64,000 nucleotides of DNA from Paralithodes platypus (taxonomy: Eukaryota; Arthropoda; Malacostraca; Decapoda; Lithodidae), in contig CM064545.1 in the NCBI GenBank assembly GCA_032716605.1, forward strand, positions 8,578,141 to 8,642,140, read 5' to 3'. Positions 34,642 through 45,516 of this stretch are shown here, in pieces; the stretch's first letter is position 1, and every line of letters starts with the position of its first letter. The notes under the pieces were generated by a model that did no database searches, was not told where the DNA came from, and was given only the letters and a program-made list of their open reading frames with translations. Position numbers and translations under genes: made by a program.

Positions 34642-36450
34642 TGTTACGCTGGCCAGCTTGCCAGAATGCGCTCGTGACTCGCTAGCGCTCGCCAGGGCAG
34701 TGATATGGGCTACAATAATCGTAGAACGATGTTCTTTCTTTCATAGAGTACATGTTGTCACAGACAGATCAGTGGTGATCTTTATTCTTGTCTGTGACAC
34801 TTGGAAGTATTTTATATCCTTGCTAGAATATAGGATGCATTGTAGTGAAGGAGAGAGAGAGAGCGAGCGAGCAGGGTGGGGGAGGTGAGTGTTGCTCTTC
34901 CTCCTCCCTCCTCCCTCCCTGAGGTTCCCGCCCGTGTGGTCCTTTCTCTTGGCTTTGATTGGCTGGTGGTTCCTGGCGCCTTCTGCAGCCCTGCTGCCTG
35001 GTGACGTGGCGGCCTGTGATTGGCTGACCACCATGCCTTTGTGTGTGATCCTAGGGGTTCCGAGGAGCTAGCTACCTTCCTCAGAGCTAGGCGGAGTGTG
35101 CTAGTTCCTACATGTCCCTTGCAACCTGTCTCCCATATAACCCTCTATACTACTATCTCTCTCTCTGAACTTCTTCGGTTTCATACTTCTCTCTTTATTC
35201 AATTACTTATCCCTTCTGGTTCAGCATACGACTTCCATAGTCGGCCAGTCGTATTACCAGCACCAGCTCTCCATATATGTTTGCACTAGTTTTAGGGATT
35301 ATTAGAGTCATAGTCAAATGGTACCATAGTGTTGGGGTGCTTCTAATGATTGGGCTGTTCTCTCTTATTATTTAATGCTAGACAGTGGAAGGTATCTGTG
35401 GTCGTTGTCTGAGTTATGTATGTGGCAAGTCAGAGCCTGTACAACATCGACGAAGCTAGCTAGCCTGTAACCCTTGTACATATTTTCCTTTGCGAGTGTA
35501 GCAGTATACAAGTGAAGGGATTTTGCCTACTCTCACCTGTATGATTGGTACCTCATTTTGTTGACCTTTGTGGAGCGCCAGGGCTAGACCAGATACTAGA
35601 GATCTGGACTTACCAAGAGAGCCTCCAAGTCACTTAACGTAACATAAGGGAAATCTGTTCAAGGGGAGACAGTAGGCTACGAGCATGCTTGCGCTCTGCC
35701 TAGTTTCTTAGTACCTTTTTATGCCACTGCTAGACTTTATTAGTGAGAAAGACAGCATCGTGCTTATTAACTTTAATTGTGTATGCTTTAGGAATTATTC
35801 ACGCCTTATTTTAGCCTAGGTTGATGCATAGTGAACATCCCAGTTTGGCTGTTACGTTGGCTAAGGAAGTACTGTTTTGAGTGGCGATTATTAGTGTTGT
35901 CACAGTTGTTGCACTCCCTTGTTTTATATATATGTATCCTACTTATTGGTGTATTTAAGATAAACGCTTTGGTGTCCTGCCCCTGCATTATTTTTGTTCT
36001 ATATTGACGAGCATCTTAGAGCATCAGACGTTTTCAGAAGATTCTTTATCTGATTGCTGTAGGACTAGACTTCCAGTGCTTTCATAGAGCATTGTAGAGG
36101 TTAGTGTTGAGTACAGACTCACACTAAAGTTAACGTAAGCATATACTCCTTTATTTAATCTTGTTATAGTTTATTCAAGCATTGTTATTACTAAGAGCAT
36201 TTTATTAACGTAAAGTACTCCTGTTGTGAGCAGGCTTTGCCGTCATCGCTAAGCCTTTGTAGAAGTGCACTAAAACCCAGTTAATTGATACCTTGTTATC
36301 CAGGAGATTAACTCTGGAGGGTTTTAAGTGTTTTGTTCACCAGCGTAATAGTTCGAGGGTTTGGAATTAGCGTACCGTTGTTGCAGATATAGCCTATCAT
36401 CTAGTCCAATATTGAGTGCCCTTGTTTATTTCGTAGTGCCGGTCGTAACA
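34642..36450 (+). mobile_element. LTR of gypsy-type element, family A
   Basis: It begins TGTTACG and ends CGTAACA, followed after AA by TGGCGACC, the expected primer binding site position. Length 1809 bp. At 35576-35622 it has the conserved CGCCAGG, hairpin and AAGAGAGCC module shared with families B and C. The downstream gag is cut off at 38093 and no 3' LTR is present. Confidence 0.75.
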
Positions 36451-36470
36451 AATGGCGACCTTTGACCAGA
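36451..36470 (+). promoter_or_regulatory. Primer binding site, family A element
   Basis: TGGCGACC starts 2 nt after the LTR end. The family C element has the same TGGCGACC at the same distance. The TGG pairs with the universal CCA of a tRNA 3' end; which tRNA is not determined. Confidence 0.6.
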
Positions 36471-36694
36471 ATATAGTGAACTGAATATTGCATTTTTTTT
36501 TTTTGGAGAAATTTTATTGCCATTTGGGGGTTGAATTTATTTCTCGCATTGTTGGCAGTAGACATTGTTTTGAGGATACATAGAACTTGTTGGAGTTATT
36601 GGTGACCTAGTATTGCACTCAAGAACATCTTCGAATAATTTTTGGTGAATAAAGCTACGCAAGAGTTTGACTATTTTTTTGTCTGGACTCCATC

Positions 36695-38093
36695 ATGTCA
36701 CTGGACGGGTCTGAGCATAGTGAGGGCACAGTGCGAGAGGCAGGCGAGGAGGTGGAGAAGGTGGAGTTGTTAAGCGGCGCTCGGGTGGTGAACAGTGAGG
36801 AGGATGCTCGGATTTTTTGGGGGAAGCCTATGTCGGCGGACCGGGTGGCGGGGCTAGACCGATACGGACTGCAGTGTGTGGCCACGGTCTTGGGGTTTTC
36901 CGGTACTAGCGGTATGTCGAGAAGTGAGCTGGCTGCCGGTGTGCTGGGTGGGGTGCATGGGGTTTCGGGTGGAGCGGGAGCTGGGGCACCTTCGGCCCAG
37001 CCCCCATTCCACTCGACTCCTATCATGGCACCCTCTCGGGCTCCGGAGCCGGGTACGTTCCCGCGGGCCGATTTCCCGCTGGCGGTTGGGTATGCCTCTA
37101 GGTGATTCACGGGGTGGGTCCCCGATAGTAGCACCCCCTCCTCAAGGGTTGTCTGCCGAGATGTTGTTTCAGCTCGAACTCGCCAAACTTAACCAGCAGG
37201 CTGAGCAACGGAAGTATGAGGCTGAGCTCGAGCAGCGGAAGCATGAGGCTGAGCTCAGGCAGCAGTCTGAGCTTGAGCAGCGGAAGCTCGAGCTCGAGCA
37301 GCGTGAGCGAGAGTCTGAGCGCAAGTTTGAGTCTGAAAGGTATTGTGCCGATGTTGACCTAGAGAAAACTCGTGTAGAGGTGACGAGAAACCGGGTCGCC
37401 CAGGGGGGTCGAGCCCATGACCAGTCCCTGTCGCATCTATTTAAGTTGGTTCCAGTGTTTGATGAGTTGGGAGTTACAGAATGTTTTCTCCGGTTCGAGA
37501 AAAAGTGCCAGGAGCACCAATGGCCCGAGGAGAAGTGGGCAGCCCTTGTTTCTTCACGATTGACGGGGAAAGCACTCAAGGCGTACGATGCTTTGCCCCT
37601 AGATTCCTGTGTGAATTAAGAGTTATTGAAAGAGGCTGTCCTGAGGGCGTATGAGCTACAGCCAGAGACCTATAGGCTGAAGTTTAGGGCAGTTCCAAAA
37701 AGAAAGGAGAGTACTTTCCAGGAACACGCTAGAGAGCTGTCAGATGCATTTGAAAATTGGTTAAGGTCGGAGAAGGCAACTACTTTTGATTCAGTAAAAC
37801 AACTAATGTTGCTCGAACAATTTTTTAAATGTACTGGCAGTGACTTGACTCTTAACATTAAAGAAAAGCGACCGAAAACTCTACAAGAGGCGGCTGAGCT
37901 GGCTGACCTCAGGTTGTCATTGATTCGCGGGTGCGGGTCTGCACAGAGAGCTGAGGCAGGTAACAAGGGGCGTACCACTCCACCCCACCGAATTAATGAC
38001 ACAACATATAATTATCCATGTAAGAGTACTGTTGCCAATTATGAGCCCAAGTCGAAACCCTTCCCGTTTAAGAAAGGCCAGGGCCCTTACTGA
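36695..38093 (+). pseudogene. gag remnant of family A gypsy-type element, SCAN-like capsid
   Basis: It starts MSLDGSEHSEGTVREAG and is broken by a frameshift near 37090 and a TAA at 37617. The order is an N-terminal region shared with family C (RYGLQCVATVLGFSG), a Glu/Arg-rich repeat likely to form a coiled coil (QLELAKLNQQ, EAELEQRKHE), then capsid: LSHLFKLVPVFDELGVTECF, then a SCAN-like segment with YRLKFRAVPKR, FENWLRSEKATT, LMLLEQFFKCTGSDL and KRPKTLQEAAELADL. The zinc knuckle and everything downstream are missing because the element ends at about 38093 against a MITE-C fragment. Confidence 0.8.
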
Positions 38094-38094
38094 T

Positions 38095-38309
38095 TGTGAA
38101 TATTCGCCCCTTAGCGAATGTCTATGGTAGTGCTGCGGGTGAACCCTGTGAGCTACGGAGCTCGTTTTGGAGTAATTTTGAATTTATTTTCTTCTATTTT
38201 TCAGCTGAATACATTTAATTTCATTCAGACACTTTTCTAATCAATCAGGAGTGCCTGAATGAGCCCTAATATGGGAGAAATAGGCGGACATATGCCCTCA
38301 GAGAAAGGG
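38095..38309 (+). mobile_element. MITE family C fragment
   Basis: Matches the right half of 16836-17674 (GAATGTCTATGGTAG, AGGAGTGCCTGAATGAGCCC) and ends GGG before TTAA at 38310-38313. 5'-truncated; its left edge is the breakpoint of the family A element. Confidence 0.75.
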
Positions 38310-38313
38310 TTAA

Positions 38314-38672
38314 GGGTCTAGTGTTTGTTTTTTGGTCTATATATTTATATATTTATATATTTTTGAGTATCCTCGCTAGACCTCCATCAAACTTTTAAAA
38401 AAAAACCTAGACCTCCTTTCAAGATAAATGTGTACATTTTTTGGTAGAAATTTTTTTCGGCCGAAGGCCGGTTCCTTCTAAAATTAGAGGCCACTATCGC
38501 TCAGCAGGACAAAATCAACACCTAAAGGGCACGAAAAGTCTTAGTATTGACAACAAAATGAGGCAAAAGGTCTCAAAATCGTCAAACTAACGGAACGAAA
38601 GTCTTAAAACCTCAAAACTAATATGCTAAACATTAGGGAGAAGGGGGTCCAGAAATAGCGAGTACTACCCCT
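38314..38672 (-). mobile_element. MITE family D copy 2
   Basis: Lies between TTAA at 38310-38313 and 38673-38676. It carries CGGCCGAAGGCCGG, CACTATCGCTC and CAACACCTAAAGGGCACG in the reverse order of copy 1. Confidence 0.65.
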
Positions 38673-38676
38673 TTAA

Positions 38677-39113
38677 CCCGTGGAGCCCCGGCTAGTTTTG
38701 TAATGTTTGTTCACCAGAACCTGGCCGGTTTTCAAAAAATGGTTTTATTCCAGAAACAATAGCGAATGGGTTAGGAATGAAGGAAAAACCACGAAAAACC
38801 ACTCAAAAAGCTTAAAGAATGGTCCTACAGAGCCCCGAAAACGTATTTTACAAGAGTACAAAATTGAAGGCAACTACCCCAAAAAAACAGGTTATTGCGC
38901 GCTCACGCGCACGCACATGGACTTTGAGAGTTTTCAACCATCGGCACGGTTGTGTGGGATACGTACACAGTTCCCATACAAATCTGAGCCCTCTTGAGTG
39001 GCTACACCTGAGGTTACGGTCGGCGCAATTAGGGTGACGCGTCAGACGCGTCTCTGGGGCTGTGCGTTACATACATCGCCGACGCGTCAGACGCGTCGCT
39101 GGGGCTGTACGGG
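38677..39113 (-). mobile_element. piggyBac-type MITE, family A copy 3
   Basis: TTAA lies at 38673-38676 and 39114-39117. Full-length copy in the opposite orientation to copies 1 and 2, with ends CCCGTGGAGCCCCGGC and GCTGGGGCTGTACGGG. It shares its left TTAA with the neighbouring family D element. Confidence 0.9.
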
Positions 39114-39212
39114 TTAAAGGAAACTCCGAAATACAAAATATCAGGTAAAGAATAAGTAAAATAGTTTCAATTCAACCCAAAATCGCTTGGAATATGCATA
39201 TATGAGCATTAA

Positions 39213-39411
39213 CTCATTGTGTACCGGTGACATTCTTTTCATTATATTCTGGACAATATTAGACAATTTTCTTCAGCTTAGGAAGGATCTGTGTTAGCTC
39301 AAAGGATTAAAGGAGATAGCCTGTATTTGTTAGAGGTTCTTCCTAAGCTGAGTAAAATCGTCTAATAGTTGCCGGAATACAATGAAAAGTACGTCACCGG
39401 TACTGAAAAGG
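39213..39411. mobile_element. piggyBac-type MITE, family E copy 3
   Basis: TTAA lies at 39209-39212 and 39412-39415. Ends are CTCATTGTGTACCGGTGAC and GTCACCGGTACTGAAAAG. The internal palindrome CAGCTTAGGAAGGATC and TTCCTAAGCTG is conserved. Confidence 0.85.
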
Positions 39412-39529
39412 TTAATTACCTCGACTGTACATTATATTTGTATTATATAAACCCTTGTAACAACCAACATACTGATAACAGGTTGAATGGTTTATGTTCC
39501 AGCAGTGACATTAATCATCCAACGCCAAG

Positions 39530-42500
39530 AAAAAAACAGAGGCAACCGAGGACCACCAGCGATAAGGACCGAAGACAGCGAGGACCGAGGACAGCCATGA
39601 ACATAAATGTAGATCCGACAAGAACCAAAAATATTATTAAAGAGCGTTCCGTGAGTTCTAAAATAACAAATTTAAAGGTGTTCTATGCAAACGCTCGTAG
39701 CATACGCAATAAATTTTCAGATTTAGAGGAGCTAGTGTTTACAGAAAATTATGATGTGATTGGCATAACAGAATCTTGGCTCAATACAGAAGATAGAGAC
39801 TTTTTAGCAGAGTATTCACTTCCCGGTTATGTAATGTTTGAGAAAAGCCGAATAAATCGAAATGGAGGTGGCGTTTTACTTTATATCAAAGAAAGTCTTA
39901 ACCCTACCCTCTTGTCAAAACCTCAAATTGTGAACGTCGACGCATCTTTTGTGCTAATAAAGAATAATAAAGGTACAAAAATAATACTTGCATTAATATA
40001 CAGACCTCCAGCTCAATCAGTGCAAACTGACCGAGAAATTTACGAACAAATTGCAGATGTAAGTAACTCACAAGATACCGTAATTTTTGGCGACTTTAAT
40101 TTACCTGTGACCAAGTGGGGTGATACTCTTACTTCACACTCCGGACATGACTTGTATACGAACTTGCAAGAGAGTTCGCTTTATCAATTTGTTCGAACGC
40201 CAACCCGTGGTAATAACGTTCTTGACATTGTACTTGCAACAAAAGAAGAATTAATAGAGAATTTGAATGTTGGTGATGAATTCAGTAACAGCGACCATCG
40301 TACGATAACTTTCACTTTAAAGTTTACTATTAACGAACCAAATAGTAGCATCGAAAAAGTCCCTAATTTCAAGAAAGCAAACTTCCATAAACTTAGAGCT
40401 ATGTTTAAAGAAACTGACTGGAGCTTTTTAATTCACAATAACGACATAAATACATCTTGGAAGTTATTCGAAGCCACTTACCTAAAAGCAGTGCAAGACT
40501 GCATACCATCGAAAATACGGCGTCCAGGCCATAATAATAAGCCCAAATGGTGGAATAAAGATATTTCAAACTGCCTGCTTGCTAAAAAATTTGCTAATGA
40601 TAGATTAAAATCCTCACAAACTGACGAAGAACGGCTGAAATTTGTAGAGCTACGACGAAAAGCCAAAAAGTTAATTAAGCAAAGTAAAAAGACCTTAGAG
40701 TTACATATTGCGAATCAAAGTAAAACAAACCCGAAAGAATTCTATAGTTATATCAGAAAGAAAAAAGTAGTTACTTCAACTGTTGGACCGTTAGTCGATG
40801 AAAATGGAGAATACACCAAAGACGAAGTACAAATGAGTAATGCCCTCAATACCTTCTTTGCATCAGTGTTTACAACAGAAGACCTCAGTGATATCCCTAC
40901 ACCATCGCCGATTCAGATTGATAATTCAGATGTTCTAAGCAATATCACCGTTACAGAGAGAGAAGTATTGAATTGTTTAGATAAACTCAAGGTAAATAAA
41001 ACGCCTGGACCTGATACAATCTCGCCTAGAGTTCTAAAGGAAGCTAAGGATGAGCTCTCCAAACCACTGACATTACTATTCAATAAATCCTTGCAGTCTG
41101 GAACTATGCCCGATCAGTGGAAACTAGCCAACGTAACACCGATATTCAAAAAAGGCAGCAAATCCCTACCCAGTAACTATCGTCCAATTAGCTTAACCTC
41201 AGTTGTATGTAAAATGCTAGAAACGGTCATACGAGACAGACTCGTAAATCACTTAGAGGAAAATAACATACTTAAAGATACTCAACACGGCTTTCGTAAA
41301 AAACGTTCCTGTTTAACAAACCTCTTAGACTTCTTCCACGATATCCTCAACCTCTATGATGAGAGTAAAGCTGTAGATATTATATACCTTGATTTTCAAA
41401 AGGCCTTTGACAAAGTTCCCCACAAACGTTTACTGGTAAAACTAAAAGCGCATGGAATACAAGACGGTGTGTTGAAATGGATAGAAAATTGGCTCAGCGA
41501 CAGAAAGCAAAGAGTAGTCATAAACGGTAAGGCATCTAAATGGACCAATGTAAGTAGCGGGGTACCCCAGGGATCGGTACTAGGACCAATTCTCTTTCTA
41601 ATTTACATCAACGACATAGATGAGGGTCTCACCTGTACAATCTCAAAATTTGCTGACGATACAAAAATTGCAAATAGCGTACTCTCAAAAGAACAAGTTG
41701 ACGATATGCAACACAATCTAGATAAATTGTCATCTTGGGCCCAAATTTGGCAAATGAGTTTCAATGCGGATAAATGTAAAGTACTACATATCGGATACCT
41801 AAATGAGAAAGCAAACTATTTGATGAATGGCACTCAGCTTAAGAATGTAAACAGAGAAACCGATCTGGGAGTAACAATATCGAGTAACCTAAAACCGAGT
41901 CAACAATGTTCAGAAGTTGTTAAGAAGGCAAACAAAATAATTGGCTTTATAGGCAGGTCATTTGAGCATAAATCCAAAGAAGTTATCCTAACCCTTTACA
42001 ATTCCTTAGTCCGCCCTCTTCTGGAATACTGCGTTCAATCCTGGTGCCCTTATTACCAAAAAGATATAAACAAGCTAGAACGAGTTCAACGTAGAGTTAC
42101 CAAAATGATACCTAGCCTAAAGAACAAACCATACGAAGAGCGTCTTAGAGAATTAAATCTATTTCCTTTAACCCAGCGCAGATTAAGAGGTGACTTAATT
42201 CAAGTGTTCAAAATCATCAAAGGCATCGACAATATGAACTGTAGTAAGTACTTCACTATCGACCAATCTAATTACACGCGGGGAAACGGTTGCAAAATTA
42301 TTGGTAAATCTTTTAACTCACACGAATCTAAGAATTTCTTCTTCAATCGAGTTGTCAACTTGTGGAATGGGCTTCCCCGAAACGTTATAGACTGCATCAC
42401 CGTTGATTCATTTAAACTCCGTCTAGACAAATATCTCGCATCAAACCCGCGACTGACTGCGTTTGTAAATGAATAACTTTATTTCATCCCCCCCTCAGTT

Positions 42501-42712
42501 ACTAACCCATCTGTCCCCTACTAACTTCCTAATCCTGCCACGGACATTAGTTCCAGGGCAGTAATTCCCTTTCCAATGTTCCCTTACCCACTCTAAACCA
42601 CTGTTTGGACACTTGATCCTCAGTGTTTTGGAGGACGAGCAACCTAGAAGGGTCACTAGAGCTGTTGTTGCTTGATTTCCTTTGTACTCCTTTGTACTCC
42701 TTTGTACTCCTT
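39530..42712 (+). mobile_element. CR1-type LINE, 5'-truncated, ORF2 intact
   Basis: Similarity with the full-length copy at 21350-25886 begins near 39539, in the repeat block at the end of ORF1, so ORF1 is missing. ORF2 is uninterrupted. The 3' UTR ends in three tandem CTTTGTACTC units (42680-42709). Confidence 0.85.
39597..42476 (+). CDS. LINE ORF2: APE endonuclease and reverse transcriptase
   Basis: Intact frame of 959 codons from the ATG at 39597; upstream in-frame codons to 39369 include unrelated MITE sequence, so I prefer this start. The N-terminal ~250 residues form an APE-like endonuclease (FYANARSIRNKF, VIGITESWLN, ALIYRPP, VIFGDFNLPVTKWGD, FSNSDHRTI). The RT follows: LANVTPIFKKGSKSLPSNYRP, DIIYLDFQKAFDKVPHK, SGVPQGSVLGPILFLIYIND and the catalytic FADDTKI near residue 685. 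The C-terminal region includes VRPLLEYCVQSWCPYYQKD and VVNLWNGLPRNVI; no RNase H is evident. In a CR1-type element it nicks target DNA and copies the RNA there. Without its ORF1 and 5' UTR it could move only by trans-complementation. Confidence 0.9.
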   Translation: MNINVDPTRTKNIIKERSVSSKITNLKVFYANARSIRNKFSDLEELVFTENYDVIGITESWLNTEDRDFLAEYSLPGYVMFEKSRINRNGGGVLLYIKESLNPTLLSKPQIVNVDASFVLIKNNKGTKIILALIYRPPAQSVQTDREIYEQIADVSNSQDTVIFGDFNLPVTKWGDTLTSHSGHDLYTNLQESSLYQFVRTPTRGNNVLDIVLATKEELIENLNVGDEFSNSDHRTITFTLKFTINEPNSSIEKVPNFKKANFHKLRAMFKETDWSFLIHNNDINTSWKLFEATYLKAVQDCIPSKIRRPGHNNKPKWWNKDISNCLLAKKFANDRLKSSQTDEERLKFVELRRKAKKLIKQSKKTLELHIANQSKTNPKEFYSYIRKKKVVTSTVGPLVDENGEYTKDEVQMSNALNTFFASVFTTEDLSDIPTPSPIQIDNSDVLSNITVTEREVLNCLDKLKVNKTPGPDTISPRVLKEAKDELSKPLTLLFNKSLQSGTMPDQWKLANVTPIFKKGSKSLPSNYRPISLTSVVCKMLETVIRDRLVNHLEENNILKDTQHGFRKKRSCLTNLLDFFHDILNLYDESKAVDIIYLDFQKAFDKVPHKRLLVKLKAHGIQDGVLKWIENWLSDRKQRVVINGKASKWTNVSSGVPQGSVLGPILFLIYINDIDEGLTCTISKFADDTKIANSVLSKEQVDDMQHNLDKLSSWAQIWQMSFNADKCKVLHIGYLNEKANYLMNGTQLKNVNRETDLGVTISSNLKPSQQCSEVVKKANKIIGFIGRSFEHKSKEVILTLYNSLVRPLLEYCVQSWCPYYQKDINKLERVQRRVTKMIPSLKNKPYEERLRELNLFPLTQRRLRGDLIQVFKIIKGIDNMNCSKYFTIDQSNYTRGNGCKIIGKSFNSHESKNFFFNRVVNLWNGLPRNVIDCITVDSFKLRLDKYLASNPRLTAFVNE

Positions 42713-42766
42713 CCTGAACACTGGAATATGCTCGAGTTGCTTTGTTGCAGTACATGACCTACTTAA

Positions 42767-42972
42767 CCCCTTCTGTACCGATTATGTATTTATTTTTTAC
42801 TTCAGCTGCATTTAGACGATTTTATGGAGCTTATTAAGGATAGAGAGTAGGTAAAAGGATCAAATGAGATAGTCTGTACCCATTTAATTGGTAGACGTCC
42901 TTCCAAAGCTGAATTAAATGGTCTAATAGTTGGTAGAATACAATGAAGTGGATGCCGTCGGTACAGAAGGGG
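42767..42972. mobile_element. piggyBac-type MITE, family E copy 4
   Basis: TTAA lies at 42763-42766 and 42973-42976, with perfect terminal inverted repeats CCCCTTCTGTACCGA and TCGGTACAGAAGGGG. Best-preserved copy of the family. Confidence 0.92.
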
Positions 42973-42976
42973 TTAA

Positions 42977-43317
42977 ATGAATTCGAGAGGTGGAATGGTG
43001 ACGGTCTGATAACCAGAACAATTTCTCAAACAGGAATTGGAAATGGATAAATCTATAGACACAAATGAAATGTTAAGAACATCAATGGTGTATTCTGGTT
43101 GAGCCCAGAAACTTGATACCTTCAGTTGTACTTCATATTTCTAACTTTACCTTCGTCTAGTATACCAATTCCAAATACCATCCCAGTTTAACCTCCAAAA
43201 CATCCCCATTCCTCCACATCATAACAACAATATTAACTTCCTAACCTTACTCTAGCTATCGTATCGTATCGTACATATATAATTAGGGAGAACCTGAAAC
43301 AATAACAAGGAAGACAA
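42977..43317. other. No feature recognised
   Basis: No gene or repeat that I can support. Confidence 0.4.
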
Positions 43318-43382
43318 CCCTCCACCTTTAACACTTCTACTGTTAAAGGTGGAGGGCGGGTGCCCAACCCCGAAAGGGGTTG
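43318..43382 (+). other. Two consecutive perfect hairpins
   Basis: Arm CCCTCCACCTTTAACA (43318-43333), loop CTTCTAC, arm TGTTAAAGGTGGAGGG (43341-43356): 16 bp perfect. Eight bases on, CAACCCC (43365-43371), GAAA, GGGGTTG (43376-43382): 7 bp with a GNRA tetraloop. Function unknown; it could be the structured start of the GC-rich stretch that follows. Confidence 0.6.
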
Positions 43383-43861
43383 AAATAGGGGAGCTATCCC
43401 TCCGCCAAAGGTGGCTTTCTAGGGCCTTTCCTAGCTGATGCTGAGAGGACTGGGTTCTAGTCATGTGGTGAGGGGCTGGTCTATCAGAGTGAGAACTGAG
43501 CGATCTCTGCCATGCCCATAGCTTACTCTGACTGTTCCTTTTACTTATATATTTTCTAGATCTCAAGTGACGGCGTCTCTTCCGTGGATTGACCTCCCAA
43601 TCTACCAAGATTGGAAGCCAAAGCGTCACATTTTTCCTTTGCCCCACAACTTTCTCTTCATAATTGCTGAGGGGCACAGGGCCCTGGGTGGGGCTTTGGT
43701 TTCCCGGGCGTTTCCGCACCCTCCTCAGCTCCCCGCCATGGAGTGGCTTCGGACACCCAGGCTTTATTGTGGTCGGCAGGGAGGGTTCTGTGGGGGCGCT
43801 CGGTTATGGCCTTAGCCTTCCTTGGGGCCTTGGCTTGGGGCTGTTCGGCCAGGCAGCATGG
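43383..43861. other. GC-richer sequence, no gene recognised
   Basis: Open frames exist on both strands (for example minus 43252-43719), but none shows a domain that I recognise and composition is low-complexity. Confidence 0.35.
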
Positions 43862-43892
43862 GGAACAACAACAACAACAACAACAACAACAC
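43862..43892. repeat. (AAC)n microsatellite
   Basis: About nine ACA/AAC units. Confidence 0.9.
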
Positions 43893-43938
43893 TTCTACTG
43901 TGCTCTTCCTTCCTCCTTTCCTTTTCTCAATTTCTTAA

Positions 43939-44020
43939 CCCGGGAACTGCTGGAAGACTCTTAAGAGTGCCCCCGGCGGACTGCGGGAAGACTCTTAAGA
44001 GTCAGAAAAAAAAAATCAAC
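43939..44020 (+). mobile_element. Possible piggyBac-type element end, family F
   Basis: TTAA (43935-43938) is followed by CCCGGGAACTGCTGGAAGACTCTTAAGAGT and a second GACTCTTAAGAGT block. A similar end, TTAA plus CCCGGGAACGGC with two ACTCTTAAG motifs, lies at 49687. The extent is unknown; a TTAA at 44532 could be the other end. Confidence 0.4.
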
Positions 44021-44740
44021 TTTAAACATCGATTTTTTTTTTTTTTTTTTTGCCCCTGGGCCATGCAAAATATCACTCCTCTACCTCCCCTCCTTCCCCA
44101 CTTTCCTCCCCTCCTTCAGTTATCACCTATTTTCCCTGTTATTCACTTATTCTGGGGTGTATTTTCGTGCTAACATTAGCGAGTTGCAAGCAGGGCATTG
44201 TCATCTCTGTTAGCAAGCGAGTGCAAGAGAGAGAGAGAGTATCGATCGACTGTGTCTCAGTGGCCTTGGGGGAAATTGGCGGAAAAGCAGGTTGCCTCAC
44301 CCATACATTATATAACTCGCGGCTTGTATCTCCGATTTTGACCATACAAACGCTGTTTTCACTCGTTTTATTGTTGTTTCAGGTTAATACCTTTATAATC
44401 AACCCATAATAGGCGCGTATGGATAAGTATTAATGCTATTTATGGTAAAATGAATATTTTAGTGATGGAAACAGCTCAAATACGTCAGCACAGGCGGACG
44501 TTTCTAATTACCCCCATGCGCGCTTCTTAGGTTAAGAGACCTCTCGCCTCCTCAACCTGTCTATCGGCTCTATCCCTCCTCAACTTTAACTTTAATATAT
44601 GTCTGTTCTTTACCATCTGTTGTGTGTACCAGCCACCGGTTATGAGGAAGAAAATAAATATACGTGGTCAGAACTATACTGCACCATTCTTGCCACAGTG
44701 GTTTGTGTGTGTCCTTTTTATATGTGTGCGTGTGTGTATG

Positions 44741-44746
<6 letters not shown>
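44021..44746. other. No gene recognised
   Basis: Contains a T run (44032-44050). Otherwise unassigned; partly possibly the inside of family F. Confidence 0.35.
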
Positions 44747-44836
<90 letters not shown>

Positions 44837-44840
44837 GAAC
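44747..44840. repeat. (GA)n microsatellite
   Basis: About 90 bp GA run; arginine-glutamate and serine-leucine open frames across it are artefacts. Confidence 0.97.
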
Positions 44841-44964
44841 ATACATATAACACAACATAGCCATTTGCAGTTTCACGACACACTCACAAGATCAATTGAA
44901 ATTGACAACCACCAACAACATTGTTGTGCACGAATGAAACATTTTGATAGCACATAATTCCTGC

Positions 44965-45516
44965 ATTTGTGTTTGTTTGTTCTATGTGTACGAAAGAGAT
45001 TAAAGGGAGGTTACCTGTAACGAATGTCTCCCCCAAAGCCAACAGAGTGACAGAGCCAAATTCAAGGGACGTAGTTAAAATGTCTGGACTCACAAAATTT
45101 AAGCAGTCTAAGTCTAAGGATGAAGGAAAGATTGATTGAGGGAGAGAGTTCCAGAGTTCACTTGTTGAGTAGAAGAAAAACTGAGAAAATTTACCAATTG
45201 TTGGGTCGGATAGCTAAACTGAATAGGAGTGGGACTGTGTTGAAAGGTGGATGCCTCGCACTCGCCGTAAGGGAGGGGGTATGTACTGAGAGAGCTCTGA
45301 AGAACAGTGATTGTTGCAACAGCGATAGAAGAGTGAAGGAGATTCAACATTGCGGCATATAGAAAGAGATTGTAGGGAACTAGTAAGAGGAAGTGAGTTA
45401 AAGAGGTGCACTGCTTTTGATTCTACTCGTTCTAGAAGTACGGTATGGGTGCGGCCTCCCCACACATGCGAACAATACCCAATACAGGGGTCCAACCCAC
45501 ATAAGTAGATCCTCAT
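44965..45516 (-). pseudogene. LINE 3' fragment (crab-type LINE), minus strand
   Basis: From 45500 downward: CIGYCSHVWGGRTHTVLLERV, HLFNSLPLTSSLQSLS, RRNVESPSLFYRC-like, SSELSQYIPPPLRRVRG, then 3' UTR to about 44970. Truncated at its upstream side at about 45500, where the hairpin-rich region begins. Confidence 0.75.

Noticed and set aside
43252..43719. 155-codon minus-strand frame
   Set aside because: No recognisable domain, crosses the perfect hairpin, composition not protein-like.
44570..44957. Open frames rich in Arg-Glu or Ser-Leu
   Set aside because: Translation of a (GA)n microsatellite.
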